Positions 19,839 through 30,732 are shown, numbered from the stretch's first letter. The stretch is 64,000 bases of DNA from Burkholderiales bacterium (GCA_014860445.1 JACZJT010000052.1:1-64000); one strand, 5' to 3'. The notes: generated by a model from the letters alone, not told the origin. A program made the numbers and translations.

Positions 19839-20687
19839 ATGAACTGGATCATTGTTCTCGGCGTCATCGTCCTTTTTCTCTATGTGCTGACTCGCAAAAC
19901 TGATGACCGCAAGCCTTCCGGCAAATCGATGGCTGGCGGCAAGTCAACAGGCCGTGGAACCAACTTCCTGCCACCGATCCCGAAGGGCTTTCAGATATTC
20001 AACGCACGGCTGTCCGTGGCCGGTATCCAACATAGGCGCGATGACGCCCGGCGCTTCGCGGACGATTCAGACCAGACGCTCGCACTTGAACGCGAACCCG
20101 AAAACACACACGATGCGAACGCCATCAAGGTGATGGGCGTAACGCGAGGCACGCGCCGCTTCATCGGGTATGTTCCGAAGGAAGTTGCCGAACAGATTGT
20201 CGGTAGTGCCCTTGCGGATGTCGTTCAGCCGCGTCTGGAACGCATCTGGCGCACCGATAACGGTTTCGTTGATGTCATCTTCCAGATCGTCGGCCCGAAG
20301 GACAAGAAGGCGCAATACATCGATTTCCGGAGCAACAAGCCCGCCGATGCTTGGCAAAAGGAATGTTTGAAGTTCTTCGGGCTGCCCGTGTCAAAAGGAC
20401 TCACAACGGGACAGGCCGCCAAGATAATTGCGGAACACCGCACAAAACTCGAAACCGAAGACAAAGCGCGACTCGACGAGTGGGACGCCTACGAGGAAAT
20501 CTGCAACGAATTCAATGATGCTGATTTCCGCGCTTCCTTCGAGTTGAAGAAGGTCAGCGACAAGGTATTGAAAGAAGCACTGGATGCGTTGAAGCGGGAA
20601 GGCGCGACGATGCGTTCGCTCGCTGCCGACATCGACACGGTCGTTGATAAGGTCATTGCCTTGAAACCCGACTTGGAGAGAAAATAG
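19839..20687 (+). CDS. HIRAN-domain protein with N-terminal membrane segment
   Basis: MNWIIVLGVIVLFLYVLT...FNARLSVAGIQHRRDDARRF...LALEREPENTHDANAIKVMGV...IGYVPKEVAEQI: HIRAN pattern. Confidence 0.65.
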   Translation: MNWIIVLGVIVLFLYVLTRKTDDRKPSGKSMAGGKSTGRGTNFLPPIPKGFQIFNARLSVAGIQHRRDDARRFADDSDQTLALEREPENTHDANAIKVMGVTRGTRRFIGYVPKEVAEQIVGSALADVVQPRLERIWRTDNGFVDVIFQIVGPKDKKAQYIDFRSNKPADAWQKECLKFFGLPVSKGLTTGQAAKIIAEHRTKLETEDKARLDEWDAYEEICNEFNDADFRASFELKKVSDKVLKEALDALKREGATMRSLAADIDTVVDKVIALKPDLERK

Positions 20688-20821
20688 GTAGGGGAGTAGA
20701 TTCGCTCCCCCTCGTCTGTCGAACCACCTTTCGGCTAGGGCTTCTCACTCGATCAACAAGATCAACACGCCTAGAGCGGCAGCAACGAGCGCACTACAAT
20801 CGGAAACTCAAATCCTGCGAT

Positions 20822-21544
20822 TTAGTGCGTGTTCGCCGGCGCCGCTTCTGGCACGATCTTCTCCGCGTCGAGCACGCTCACCGCGAGCTCCGCGAGCAGC
20901 CGAAGTGCGACCGCGTTGTTGATGACTTTCTTTTCCTGCTTGACGCGCACGATCGCGTCGAAAAGCGCGTTGAACGTCGCAAGCTCGCCGACCAGGACCT
21001 GCGCCTTTTTGCTCGCCTCGATGCGTGCGACGAGATCGATGAACACGGCTTTTTCCTCGGGCAAAAAAGCGATCGTCAGCTCCTCGTACCTCGGCCGCGT
21101 GATGCCAAGCGCCGCGAGCTTCTCGTCGGTGCATCTGAAGGCGTCATCGGTGACGCCGCTGTAGCGTTTCCATTCCAGCGAGTTCAAGCTGGTGTAGAGC
21201 TGCGCAAGGATGTTCGGATCGTCCTTGCCGTTGATCGCGTTCTGCGACAACTGGATCGCCAGGCGCCGCTCCTCGGTGAGTTCGGTGAGAACGTCCAACA
21301 CGTCGGCCTCTTCAATCCCTGCCTTGATCGCGGCGCGCACGCGGTGATTGCCGCTCAGCACTTCGCCGCGATAGACCACCGGGACGCCCATCAGCTTCCC
21401 GTCGTGTTTGATGTTGGCGACGAGCTGGCTAAACTCCTGCGGTGTCATGTAGCGCGCGTTCTTCTCCAGCAATTTCAGGTCGTGCAGCTTGACCTTGACG
21501 ATCCGGCTTTCCACCTTGTCCAGCGTATTTTCGGAGCCATTCAT
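20822..21544 (-). CDS. ParB/Srx-fold (ParB N-terminal-like) phage protein
   Basis: KVKLHDLKLLEKNARYMTPQEFSQLVANIKHDGKLMGVPVVYRGEVLSGNHRVRAAIKAGI; GNHRVRAA motif. Confidence 0.75.
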   Translation of the reverse strand: MNGSENTLDKVESRIVKVKLHDLKLLEKNARYMTPQEFSQLVANIKHDGKLMGVPVVYRGEVLSGNHRVRAAIKAGIEEADVLDVLTELTEERRLAIQLSQNAINGKDDPNILAQLYTSLNSLEWKRYSGVTDDAFRCTDEKLAALGITRPRYEELTIAFLPEEKAVFIDLVARIEASKKAQVLVGELATFNALFDAIVRVKQEKKVINNAVALRLLAELAVSVLDAEKIVPEAAPANTH

Positions 21545-22805
21545 TGAACACGTCCTGGATAGATTGATTGCGAATTGCCGACTGGTACTGCAGGTGATCG
21601 GCGGCGCGTTTGTCCAATTCAAAGATCCCGCGGTACTTCATGGACACGGGCTTGGTCGTGAACGCCGTGGTCACGATGTATTCGACCTTGATCAGCAGGC
21701 GGCGGTTGATCGGTTCGATCACCTCGCGGCAGCTCGCAATCATCGGGATCAGCTTCGAGATCCTGCGTTCGCGCGAGACTGAGAAATCCGAGAGCATGTA
21801 AAGCTCGCGCGTCTTATCGCCAAACCGGGTTTGCGCGAAGATGAATCCGCCGGCGAGCACACCATCGATCAGCACGATGCAATTGAACTGGCCCGTGGTG
21901 TGTTCGATGCCTTTGGCGAGATAGACGTTTTTCAGGTAGTTCATGCGCTTGCCGTCGACCTCGGCAACCGTCACCTTGCTCTTGGCCGCAATCGCGGCCG
22001 GATCGATCACTGCGTATTTGAATTGAACTTCGTTCGGTAGCCGACGCCGGTACGATGCGGCCTGGTTGCTCGAATAGGTGTAGACGGGCTTGTTCGCGCC
22101 GCGCCATTCCGTTGTCGGTGTGCGATCGGCGAGCAGCTGATCCGAAATCACGCAGTACGGAATATGCCGCTCTTCAAGCGACAGGATAAACGCCGGCAGC
22201 GAGTCCGGGTCCCAGATGCCGTATCTCGGCGCCGGCCAATCGGTGTTCTCGTTGACGAGCCGGTAGATCCGCTCGTATCCGTTTTTGTAGGTCGGAGCAA
22301 AGCACGCCATGCCGCCGCCGCGTTTCTCGGCCCGATCCGCCTGCTCGATGAAGTCGCCGGCGTAGTAGTCCTCGATCTTGATCTGCGCCACCAGCGCGGC
22401 GAGCTTCGGCAGCGCCTGATCCACGAACACCCGGAACTGCTCGCGATAGTGCCGAAAATGCACCTGGGCGTATTCGTTCTTGCTCGTGAATTTGCCCATT
22501 GCCGATGCGACCATCACGGCGGCAACGCGCCCGCGGAAGTCCATCCCGGCAATCGCAGCTTCGACGAACTCGAGTTCGCCCTTGAAGCGGATCTCGAACT
22601 CGCGCCCCATCGCCAGGGCGCCGATGCTGCAGGTCAGGAGCGACACGTCGTTCGAATAGACGCGGCAACCGGGGTGCCGCATCTTCACCGCGCGGTCGAA
22701 GCGGAAGCTGCCCGAGCAGCCGACGTACACGTCGCCCCACTCATCAAACGGCACGGTCGAAAGCACCTGACCGACGACCTCTTTTGGGACGGCGCCGATG
22801 AACAT
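21429..22805 (-). CDS. Putative antirestriction adenine methyltransferase-like N-terminal domain fused to a Mom/GNAT-like C-terminal domain
   Basis: N: VPFDEWGDVYVGCSGSFRFDRAVKMRHPGCRVYSNDVSLL...GGGMACFAPTYKNGYERIYRLV; C: FNCIVLIDGVLAGGFIFAQTRF...MLSDFSVSRERRISKLIPMIASCREVI. Family assignment from recalled signatures. Confidence 0.6.
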   Translation of the reverse strand: MFIGAVPKEVVGQVLSTVPFDEWGDVYVGCSGSFRFDRAVKMRHPGCRVYSNDVSLLTCSIGALAMGREFEIRFKGELEFVEAAIAGMDFRGRVAAVMVASAMGKFTSKNEYAQVHFRHYREQFRVFVDQALPKLAALVAQIKIEDYYAGDFIEQADRAEKRGGGMACFAPTYKNGYERIYRLVNENTDWPAPRYGIWDPDSLPAFILSLEERHIPYCVISDQLLADRTPTTEWRGANKPVYTYSSNQAASYRRRLPNEVQFKYAVIDPAAIAAKSKVTVAEVDGKRMNYLKNVYLAKGIEHTTGQFNCIVLIDGVLAGGFIFAQTRFGDKTRELYMLSDFSVSRERRISKLIPMIASCREVIEPINRRLLIKVEYIVTTAFTTKPVSMKYRGIFELDKRAADHLQYQSAIRNQSIQDVFNEWLRKYAGQGGKPDRQGQAARPEIAGEERALHDTAGV

Positions 22806-23153
22806 TTTGCCCTTTACCGTTTGTCGGAAACTTACGTAACTTGTTGATTATTTGCGTATATTTGCTATAATGAATCAAGGTCAAAGAACATCTTGGCCGA
22901 CCCGGCCCGACCCGCCGCCCGAGGTTCAAAGCACCCGGACGCAAACGACCTAGAGCACCAGGCCAAGCGGGGGACACCCGGAAACACCCACCCTTAAAAA
23001 ATGGCGGCGCTCGACGTGCCGCCTATTCCCGCGTCCTTGCGTAAGCGAGGGCGTCGGAATACCCGCGCCAGCCGGTAGCTGGCAAAGCGAAGCCCCGGAC
23101 GGCTTAGGACCGACCGGGGCTTCTAACCAAACGAAACTTCACAGGAGTTCCAA

Positions 23154-23477
23154 ATGGCTGTCCAAAGTGTAGCTCAATCCGAAGCGCTCCAACGGGCGCG
23201 CACCAGCAGCAGCACCGCCAACTTCAGCGCGATCTTCGAGGGGTTCGAGTCCAAAGGAATCCCGGCCGCAGAAATCGAGCCGCGCGTCAACGTTCTCACC
23301 TATAACGCCTGGCTGGCCCTCGGCCGGCAAGTGCGCCGCGGTGAGCACGGCGTCAAGGTCTGCACCTTTGTCTCGATGACCAAGAAGAACGAGTCCGGCG
23401 TAGCCGAATCGATTGGTCGGCACCCGCGCGGAGTCACCGTTTTCCATGTTTCGCAAACCGACCCGGTGCAAGCATGA
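23154..23477 (+). CDS. ArdC-like N-terminal ssDNA-binding domain protein
   Basis: [54 protein letters not shown]. Confidence 0.65.
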   Translation: MAVQSVAQSEALQRARTSSSTANFSAIFEGFESKGIPAAEIEPRVNVLTYNAWLALGRQVRRGEHGVKVCTFVSMTKKNESGVAESIGRHPRGVTVFHVSQTDPVQA

Positions 23478-23953
23478 GCACCAAAGTGCTGAATCAGGAA
23501 ACCGGCGCCTACCTGACCGACGAAGAGGTCATCAGCATGGCCGTCGCCATCATCAATCACCGCTTCGGCCTGAAGCGCGCGTCGCTCAATTCGCCCAGCA
23601 TGGTCCGCGACTACCTGAAACTGACGCTGACCAGCAAAGAGCACGAAGTGTTTGTCTGCGTGTTCATCGATGCGCAGAACCGCGTCATAGCGGTCGAGGA
23701 GCTGTTCCGCGGGACGCTGACGCAGACCAGCGTCTACCCTCGGGAAGTCGTCAAGGCGGCGCTGCAGCACAACTGCGCGGCCGTGATCCTTGCGCACAAC
23801 CATCCTTCCGGCGTGGCCGAACCGAGCCACGCAGACCAGTGCCTCACCACCAGCCTCAAGCAGGCCCTGGCCGTCGTGGACGTCAAGGTGCTCGACCACT
23901 TCATCATCGCCGGAGACTCGGCCACGTCATTTGCAGAAAGGGGCTTGCTATGA
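23474..23953 (+). CDS. RadC-family JAB/MPN domain protein
   Basis: [84 protein letters not shown] metal motif. Confidence 0.9.
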   Translation: MSTKVLNQETGAYLTDEEVISMAVAIINHRFGLKRASLNSPSMVRDYLKLTLTSKEHEVFVCVFIDAQNRVIAVEELFRGTLTQTSVYPREVVKAALQHNCAAVILAHNHPSGVAEPSHADQCLTTSLKQALAVVDVKVLDHFIIAGDSATSFAERGLL

Positions 23954-24657
23954 GCGACGTCCGGGACAAAATCACGAAGCTCCTCGCGATGGCGAATGAC
24001 TCGCGCGGCAACGAACACGAGAACGAAATCGCCATGCGCATGGCCGAAAGGCTGATGCGCCAGCACAACATCGACGTGGCCGACCTCGAGGCCGCGACCG
24101 GCAAGCAGACCCAATACGACTGGAGCAGCGTCATTATCCCGGTCGGGGAAAAGGCCAAGGCGTGCAATTGGAACCCAATATGGATGGGCTTCCTGGGCGT
24201 CGGCGTCGGACGTTTTACCGACTGCCGCGCGTCCTGGGCCGCGCACCCGGTCTACCAGAGCTGCATGAAGTTCGAAGGCGATGCGGTCGATCTAGAATAC
24301 GCCGCCTGGCTGTTCAAGATGCTACGCGACCACGGCTATTCCGAATCAAAATCCGTCGCCGGCCGGCACCGCGAAACCTTCCGCAAGTCCTATGCAATCC
24401 GTCTGTGCGAGCGCATGACGCAGTTGCGCGCCGAACGCGACGTGGCCATGAAAGCAGCGGTCACCAAGACCGGCACCGCCCTGATGGTTGTACAGAACAA
24501 GCTGGCGCTTCGCGACAAGGAATTCGGCAAGCAGCGGACCAGGACCCAAAAGCAGAAGTTCTCCAGCGACGGCTTCCACCAGGGCCGCGCCGCAGCGGAG
24601 AAGGTCAACTTCAACCGCCCGATCGGATCAAGCAGCCAGCCGCGTCAAATTTCCTAA
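23950..24657 (+). CDS. DUF2786 domain protein
   Basis: [50 protein letters not shown] overlap with radC-like gene. Confidence 0.75.
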   Translation: MSDVRDKITKLLAMANDSRGNEHENEIAMRMAERLMRQHNIDVADLEAATGKQTQYDWSSVIIPVGEKAKACNWNPIWMGFLGVGVGRFTDCRASWAAHPVYQSCMKFEGDAVDLEYAAWLFKMLRDHGYSESKSVAGRHRETFRKSYAIRLCERMTQLRAERDVAMKAAVTKTGTALMVVQNKLALRDKEFGKQRTRTQKQKFSSDGFHQGRAAAEKVNFNRPIGSSSQPRQIS

Positions 24658-24713
24658 ACAGCAACCGAACACCCCAGGGGCTTCGCCCTTGGGCAAACTG
24701 ACAGGAGCTTCAA

Positions 24714-25679
24714 ATGGCACACGAAATTGATATGAGCAACAGCCGGCAGAACATGGCGTTCGTCGGTCAAACCCCGTGGCACGGCCTGGGCTCGAAACTC
24801 GCGCCCGGCGCCGACATCGAAACCTGGCGCGCGGCGGCCGGACTCGCGTGGAACGTAGCCGAAACCGAGACGCTGTTCAGATTCGACGGCGAAATCAGGG
24901 TGGTGCCGGACACGAAGGTTCTGCTCCGCAGCGACACGAAGGCGCCGCTCTCGGTGGTCTCCAAGTGGTACAACACCGTCCAGCCGGGCGAGGTCCTCGG
25001 GTTCTTCGACGAGCTGGTCAAGGCCGGCGGCTTCGAGCTTGAGACCGCAGGGGCGCTTCGCGGCGGCCGGCGCATTTGGGCCCTCGCCCGGGTCGGCGAA
25101 GCGGCCAAGATTGTTGACGGCGACATGGTGAAGCCCTACCTGCTGCTCGCCACCAGCTACGACGCGAGCATGGCCACCACGGCGCAGTTCACCAGCGTCC
25201 GCGTCGTCTGCAACAATACGCTCTCGGCCGCCATCGGCAACGGTGAGCAAAAGGTCAAGATCCCGCACCTGTCCAAATTCAACGCAGCCGAAGTGCGCGA
25301 CCAGCTCTCGATCGCAATCTCCGGCTGGGACGAATTCCTGATGCAGACCCGCCGCATGGCCGCCACACCGCTCGATGCCCAGGCGGCCGACGCCTACCTG
25401 CTCGACGTCTTCAAGTGCGACGTTGAGACGCTGGAAGCGCCGGAGAAGACCCGGAAGTCCAAAGCGTATAAGAGCGTCCTGGCCCTCTTCGAGGGCACCG
25501 CGGCCGGTTCAGAAATGGTCGGTCAGAGCCTCTGGGGCGCCGTCAACGCCGTCACCGAGTACGTCGACCACGAGCGCGGCAAGGCGCGTGAATCCGCGTT
25601 GGATGCTGCGTGGTTCGGCGAGGGCGCCAACCTCAAAGACCGCGCTTTCACGGTCGCCCGCGAACTGATCGCGGCGTAA
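24714..25679 (+). CDS. DUF932 domain protein
   Basis: TPWHGLGSKLAPGADIETWRAAAGLAWNVAETE... YLLLATSYDASMATTAQFTSVRVVCNNTLSAAI. Confidence 0.85.
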   Translation: MAHEIDMSNSRQNMAFVGQTPWHGLGSKLAPGADIETWRAAAGLAWNVAETETLFRFDGEIRVVPDTKVLLRSDTKAPLSVVSKWYNTVQPGEVLGFFDELVKAGGFELETAGALRGGRRIWALARVGEAAKIVDGDMVKPYLLLATSYDASMATTAQFTSVRVVCNNTLSAAIGNGEQKVKIPHLSKFNAAEVRDQLSIAISGWDEFLMQTRRMAATPLDAQAADAYLLDVFKCDVETLEAPEKTRKSKAYKSVLALFEGTAAGSEMVGQSLWGAVNAVTEYVDHERGKARESALDAAWFGEGANLKDRAFTVARELIAA

Positions 25680-25687
25680 TTCAAAAC

Positions 25688-25758
25688 TGGAGCGGCCCGG
25701 CGGAATCGAACCGCCGCGGTCGCCCCGGTGGAACCGGAACGACTTTCCACTTAGCCGC
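25688..25758 (-). other. tRNA-Gly(UCC)-like sequence lacking a recognisable D-arm
   Basis: Minus strand gcggcta...ttccg-gttccac-cgggg...ggcgg-ttcgatt-ccgcc-gggccgc-t-cca: T-arm perfect, acceptor 6 of 7 pairs, encoded CCA, anticodon-like loop with TCC; only 12 nt where the D-arm should be. Confidence 0.35.
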
Positions 25759-25773
25759 AAAAAAGGAAACCAA

Positions 25774-26835
25774 ATGCAAAATGAAAGCGTCACCCTTTAC
25801 TACCGCGACCACGCCAGCGACAAGGTGTATCAAGCGCAAATTGCGCCCGAAGCTGATGGCTTCGCCGTGCGTTTTCAATACGGACGCAGGGGCAGCACCT
25901 TGACCGCCGGCACCAAAACCCCGGCGCCGTTGCCGTTCGAGAAGGCGAAAAAGATTTACGACGCCCTGGTCAAATCCAAGACCGCCAAGGGCTATACACC
26001 GTCCGAGGGCGGCGTTCCGTATCAGGCGTCCGTAGATGAAGCGCGCGTCACAGGGCTCGACGTTCAGGTGCTCACCCCTGTCGCTGAATCCGAAGTCACG
26101 AGCTACATTTCGAATGACGCATACGTCGCCCAGGAGAAATACGACGGCGAGCGCCGGCCGGTTGCTAATCGTCAGACCGCGATCGGCAGCAACAAGCGCG
26201 GGCTGGAAATCGCACTCCCGATTGCGCTGGCAGAAAGCGTCGCTCTTCTCTTACCCGGCACCGAGCTTGACTGCGAACAGGTCGGCGACAAGCTCTACGC
26301 CTTCGATCTGTTGCGCGATGGCGAGAACAACGTGCGCCAGTTGCCCTACATCACGCGATACGGTCTGCTCCTAGAAGCCCTGCGGCGCGTCGGCGTAAGC
26401 AACATCGAGACCGCGCCGACTGCGTTCGGCACATCGGCGAAACGCGCCCTGTTCGAGCGCCTAAAGGCTGGAAAGGAAGGCATCGTGTTCAAAAGGGGTG
26501 ATGCGCCTTACAAGCCCGGCAACGGCAAGAATCTCGATCAGGTCAAGTTCAAGTTTGTCGAATCGGCCACAGTCGAGGTCGCTACCGTTCACGCCTCCAA
26601 GCGCAGCGTGACAGTCCAGGTCTACGACGATGCCGGCAACGTGGTTACGCTCGGCTCGGTGAGCGTCGGGGTCGATAAAGACATTCCGGCGCTCGGCGAT
26701 ATCGTCGAAATCCAGTACCTATATTGCATGGCTAGCCTGATTCAGTCGGTCTACCTCGGTAAGCGCACTGATCAGAATCGCGCAAGTTGCACAGTAGCTC
26801 AACTCAAATATAAATCGGCCACGATCGCCGCGTAG
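25774..26835 (+). CDS. WGR domain fused to ATP-dependent DNA ligase-like domain
   Basis: N-terminal VTLYYRDHASDKVYQAQIAPEADGFAVRFQYGRRGS (WGR-like); EKYDGER (ligase motif I KxDG), GTELDCE, YAFDLL, KEGIVFKR, QVKFKF, then OB-like C-terminus. Confidence 0.7.
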   Translation: MQNESVTLYYRDHASDKVYQAQIAPEADGFAVRFQYGRRGSTLTAGTKTPAPLPFEKAKKIYDALVKSKTAKGYTPSEGGVPYQASVDEARVTGLDVQVLTPVAESEVTSYISNDAYVAQEKYDGERRPVANRQTAIGSNKRGLEIALPIALAESVALLLPGTELDCEQVGDKLYAFDLLRDGENNVRQLPYITRYGLLLEALRRVGVSNIETAPTAFGTSAKRALFERLKAGKEGIVFKRGDAPYKPGNGKNLDQVKFKFVESATVEVATVHASKRSVTVQVYDDAGNVVTLGSVSVGVDKDIPALGDIVEIQYLYCMASLIQSVYLGKRTDQNRASCTVAQLKYKSATIAA

Positions 26836-26986
26836 CAAGATGCTGCGGCAAGCGGGCACCCGCACTGGCCCGTTTGCCGATGCACTTCGCAACCCATGAG
26901 CGCAAAACAGGAGAAGCAAAATGACCACCCCGAGCCTTCTGATTCAGTAACACTTCAAATATGGTTTTCCAAACCTCAACAGGAGC

Positions 26987-27364
26987 TTGAAATTGAAAAC
27001 AGCGTCTTTCTTTTCCTACTTCGGCCCCGGCCGGATCTCGATCGCGCGGTTCGCGCCGCGCAACACGCCGGCCGGTTTCAAGGTCTACAAGCCGCTGGCG
27101 CCCGGCCCCTGGTTCAACAGCGTGCCAGAAGACGTCTACCGCGAGCTCTACTTCGCCCAACTGGCGGATCTCGACGCGGCAGCGGTGGTGGGCGATCTTC
27201 TCCACCTGGCCGCCGGCGCCGAGCCGATCCTTTTGTGCTACGAGAGCGTGAAGGACATCGCGACCGGCGCCACCTACTGTCACCGCCACATGGTCGCGGA
27301 GTGGCTCAAGCGCGAACTTGGCATCGATGTGCCGGAGATCGAAGCCGGACACAACATCGCCTGA
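26987..27364 (+). CDS. DUF488-like hypothetical protein
   Basis: TASFFSYFGPGRISIARFAPRNTPAGFKVYKPLAPG...ILLCYESVKDIATGATYCHRHMVAEWLKRELG. Confidence 0.55.
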   Translation: MKLKTASFFSYFGPGRISIARFAPRNTPAGFKVYKPLAPGPWFNSVPEDVYRELYFAQLADLDAAAVVGDLLHLAAGAEPILLCYESVKDIATGATYCHRHMVAEWLKRELGIDVPEIEAGHNIA

Positions 27365-27432
27365 AAAACGAAACCAGGGTCGGTTCCCGCCTTCCCTGGC
27401 TTCTGACCATCCGAACTGAACAGGAGCACGAA

Positions 27433-27672
27433 ATGGCTGCAGCAAGTGTAACTCACCGCACGAGCGACGTATTCGCTCAAATCATCCGGCGCAAAATGCG
27501 CAGGCAAGGCGTGACAATTCGCCAACTCGCGACCGCCATGAACCTAACCATGAAGCGAGTGCGCGAGGTCCGCGATCACGGCACGGCTCCGGCCTGGGCG
27601 AATGCTTCCGAGTATTGCTGGAAGCAGGACTGGCTTGACGGCATCAACGCGGCCAGCGCGGTGCAATCATGA
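27433..27672 (+). CDS. Small HTH-like protein
   Basis: MAAASVTHRTSDVFAQIIRRKMRRQGVTIRQLATAMNLTMKRVREVRDHG; SD caggag upstream. Confidence 0.5.
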   Translation: MAAASVTHRTSDVFAQIIRRKMRRQGVTIRQLATAMNLTMKRVREVRDHGTAPAWANASEYCWKQDWLDGINAASAVQS

Positions 27673-28517
27673 AACTCCACACCGCCTCGGTCATCCCCAA
27701 CCCGGACCAGCCGCGCAAGCGCTTCAATCCCGAGGCGCTGGCCGAGCTGGCCGCGTCGATCAACGCCAACGGTTTGATCCAGCCGATCACTGTTCGCGCC
27801 TTGCCCGAGGACCGGTACATGATCGTTGCAGGCGAGCGCCGCTGGCGTGCTCACGTCCTGGCCGGGCTCGACACGATCGAAGCCAACTTGATCGAGATCA
27901 CCGATAGCGAGCGAGACATCCTCGCCATCGTCGAGAACCTGCAGCGGGCCGACATCACGCCACTTGAGGAAGGCCGGGCGTTCCAGCGCGTCCTCGACAC
28001 CGGTGTCACCGCCCAGGAGCTTGCGGATCGGATCGGACTTAAACAGCCCTGGCGCATCACCGAGCGCACCGCGCTGCTGCGGCTGAATCCGTCCTACCTA
28101 AACCTGCTCGAAAAAGGCCACCTGTCACCGTCCCAGGGAACGGAGCTGGCCCGGCTCGACCAGCATGACCAGGACACGCTGTTCGGCCTGATCCGTGACG
28201 GGCGCTGCGAGACTTACGCGAAGCTGCGCGCCGCGGCAGACGCTCTGATCGCCGCAGCCAGCCAGGGCGGCTTTTTTGAGAAACCGAAGGTAAGCGCCGC
28301 GGAAGCCAAAGCCCTGTCGGCATTCGAAGCCAAGATCGAGCAGATCGTCCGCATGGTCGCCAGTGGGTTCAAGGACAACGAAGTCGTCGCCTTGCAGAAG
28401 ATCAACCCGCACCGCGCGGGCATCGTCGCCGAACAGATCGGGCTCATCAGCAAGCACCTGAAGCAAATCGAGCGCGAGATTCAGAAAGTCGTCGCGCAAG
28501 GCGAAATCATCACCTAA
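27669..28517 (+). CDS. ParB/RepB/Spo0J family partition protein
   Basis: MKLHTASVIPNPDQPRKRFNPEALAELAASINANGLIQPITVRALPEDRYMIVAGERRWRAHVLAG...AIVENLQRADITPLEEGRAF. Confidence 0.9.
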   Translation: MKLHTASVIPNPDQPRKRFNPEALAELAASINANGLIQPITVRALPEDRYMIVAGERRWRAHVLAGLDTIEANLIEITDSERDILAIVENLQRADITPLEEGRAFQRVLDTGVTAQELADRIGLKQPWRITERTALLRLNPSYLNLLEKGHLSPSQGTELARLDQHDQDTLFGLIRDGRCETYAKLRAAADALIAAASQGGFFEKPKVSAAEAKALSAFEAKIEQIVRMVASGFKDNEVVALQKINPHRAGIVAEQIGLISKHLKQIEREIQKVVAQGEIIT

Positions 28518-28530
28518 CCAGGAGAAAATC

Positions 28531-29166
28531 GTGAACACCACATTCGACAAACGTCAAACCGCCACCATCCTCGCCGCCCTGCGCTACTGGCAGAGCAATG
28601 GGATTGTGGCATCGCGTCATGACCACTACACCATCGCCACCGACGACGGCACCCTGCAACCCCTTAACCGCCCGGAAATAGACGTCATGTGCGAGCAGAT
28701 CAACATGCCCGCCGCCACGCCCATCATTGTCGTCGGCTGCGAGGGCGGACTGGTGCAAGGTGCCTCGTCGAACATCGCGGGTCTGTCCATGATCGTGCTC
28801 GATTACGACACTGAGGGCGCCGACGACGACGAGATTACCGAAGTTCCACAGTCCGACACGGTGGAGCTAGAGCCGGCAATCGTTGGTTTGCACACCGTCG
28901 CGCACGATGCTCCCTGGGTTCAGCAGATTGTGACGGCTGCCGGACTCAAGGACACCGCTGGAAAGCCCCTGGAGCTGGCTGCCAGAGCAGCGCAGGAATC
29001 CGGCAACTGCCGTGCCCTACTCGAATCTATCCATGAAGAGCTTGAAGGCATGGGCTTCGGCACTGATCAATCTATCGACGGCGGCGACTGCTGCGAGTAC
29101 CTGGGCAAACTGTTCGTGGACGTCGGCGAGGCTCTGGAGCGCGACGGCGCCAAGGTGGCGACATGA
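28531..29166 (+). CDS. Hypothetical protein
   Basis: 211-aa ORF with SD (aggaga); translationally coupled to next ORF (ATGA). Confidence 0.55.
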   Translation: MNTTFDKRQTATILAALRYWQSNGIVASRHDHYTIATDDGTLQPLNRPEIDVMCEQINMPAATPIIVVGCEGGLVQGASSNIAGLSMIVLDYDTEGADDDEITEVPQSDTVELEPAIVGLHTVAHDAPWVQQIVTAAGLKDTAGKPLELAARAAQESGNCRALLESIHEELEGMGFGTDQSIDGGDCCEYLGKLFVDVGEALERDGAKVAT

Positions 29167-29495
29167 CCATCGAGGTATTGCGTCGCACATTCGCGGCGGC
29201 AAAGCGTCCACCTGGGAGCGAGGAACGCGCCAGACTGAACCGAGACGCGCTCACCAGTGAGTATTACACGTCGCACCGCTACATGACGCGCCAGCCACTC
29301 ACGATGGACGACGGCACACCGCACCCGACGCAGCACTGTCTCTGCCGGACGTTCAAGACAAAGGTCGAGGCTGACGCATACGCCTCAAGGCAACGGCCGC
29401 CCATCGTCAGGGCGGTCAAGATCGAGCAGGTTGATATGTTCGCCAATCAAGGCGGACTGTTCGCTCACGTCGCGCAGCCGGGCGAAGTGGAATAA
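29163..29495 (+). CDS. Hypothetical protein with C-terminal QVDMF-AN-QGGLF motif
   Basis: C-terminus VKIEQVDMFANQGGLFAHVAQPGEVE, paralogous to C-terminus of 35671..35862. Confidence 0.55.
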   Translation: MTIEVLRRTFAAAKRPPGSEERARLNRDALTSEYYTSHRYMTRQPLTMDDGTPHPTQHCLCRTFKTKVEADAYASRQRPPIVRAVKIEQVDMFANQGGLFAHVAQPGEVE

Positions 29496-29601
29496 ACCCT
29501 CCAGCACCCAAGATCATCCGCATCGACCGGCGCACCGCATGGTCTGATTCGGCCTATCCACGCAAACAGTCCAACGCGCAACACTAGCTGTCAAAGCTAT
29601 G

Positions 29602-30732
29602 TCAGGCGTTAGCCGCCTCTAAGCTAATTTCCAAGTGCTGGTGACGCTCCGTTTCGGAGATCACCTTCAGGCGCTCGGCGAGGTTCCCAAGGGCCAAGAC
29701 CCATGTTTTACCGATTCCTGTGCTGTATTCAGTGGTGAAACTCTCATGGGACGGATATTCAATGTGGATATCTGGGTGTAACGCTTTGACCATGGAACAG
29801 CCAACCGCTTGAAGCTTGCTACCAGCTGGGGCCAACAGGATTCTGTGGCTGGCCGAAAGTGCCCAGTAGAGATCGAGCAACATCAAAACCGTTTCCCGGT
29901 AGTCCAGAGTCGATACAGATCGCTTCGGTAATGCAACTTCGCCAGGTCGCGCCTGTTCCACCGGGTTGTCAATCTCCCATTCCCGGCGCACTTGGTCGTG
30001 AATCCAGGCCGTTGCCTGTTCACGCCAGCTATGCACTGGTGGCCGTCCGTTGATCAAGAACAACCGCCCCGGATAAGCTGTGTTCAACAGCACCTGAGTA
30101 AGCGCGTCGTTGAAGGACATGAATACCAAGGCTGCTGTCTGGTGCCCCTGCATGGCGACGCTTGCGAGCGAATCGACGCGAACCACACCATGCACGCCAG
30201 TAAACACCTGCAGCGACGGCTGATGCACTTTGTTTGTCTCCCGAGCCCGATTGAAACTTGCTTCGGTAGGACCGTAGCTCTCGGCCTCCGCATAGAAAAT
30301 CGTCACCTCAAGCTTGAGAGTCCGAGCCACGTTTAGCACCAAAATGATCAACAGCTTAGACATCGTTGAAATATCCACTAATACTCGGCGCGCACGATGG
30401 TATGTTAGCCGTGCGCTCAGGCGCTGCTCGAAATCGCCCGGCTCAAATCGGTTGTAATTGAGAATATCCCCATCCGTGATTTGCACTCCGACCTTGTTAA
30501 TGCTCTGGCGCACATCGGCCAGTCGGTTTCTTGAGTTAGCCGGTTCATAACTCATGAGGATAGCCTTCGCTGACGTACCAGTCATGATGGCCTGCGTTAC
30601 GGCCATGGTGCGGTCTTCAAATCCCGGAGCATGCACAACAACATCACCCGCGTCGATGGCCAGCTTCGATTCTTGCCGGAGCGCGGGTAGCAGCGTTAGT
30701 AGCGCCTGATTTTCCGACTCGGTCACGGTCAC
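29602..30732 (-). CDS. Unknown third protein of MTase/kinase-ATPase operon (candidate effector)
   Basis: 376 aa; GTG start in a GTGA overlap with kinase-ATPase stop; motifs GDVVVHAPGFEDRTMAVTQAI, RRVLVDISTMSKLLIILVLNVAR suggest a Rossmann-like N-terminal fold. Confidence 0.75.
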   Translation of the reverse strand: MTVTESENQALLTLLPALRQESKLAIDAGDVVVHAPGFEDRTMAVTQAIMTGTSAKAILMSYEPANSRNRLADVRQSINKVGVQITDGDILNYNRFEPGDFEQRLSARLTYHRARRVLVDISTMSKLLIILVLNVARTLKLEVTIFYAEAESYGPTEASFNRARETNKVHQPSLQVFTGVHGVVRVDSLASVAMQGHQTAALVFMSFNDALTQVLLNTAYPGRLFLINGRPPVHSWREQATAWIHDQVRREWEIDNPVEQARPGEVALPKRSVSTLDYRETVLMLLDLYWALSASHRILLAPAGSKLQAVGCSMVKALHPDIHIEYPSHESFTTEYSTGIGKTWVLALGNLAERLKVISETERHQHLEISLEAANA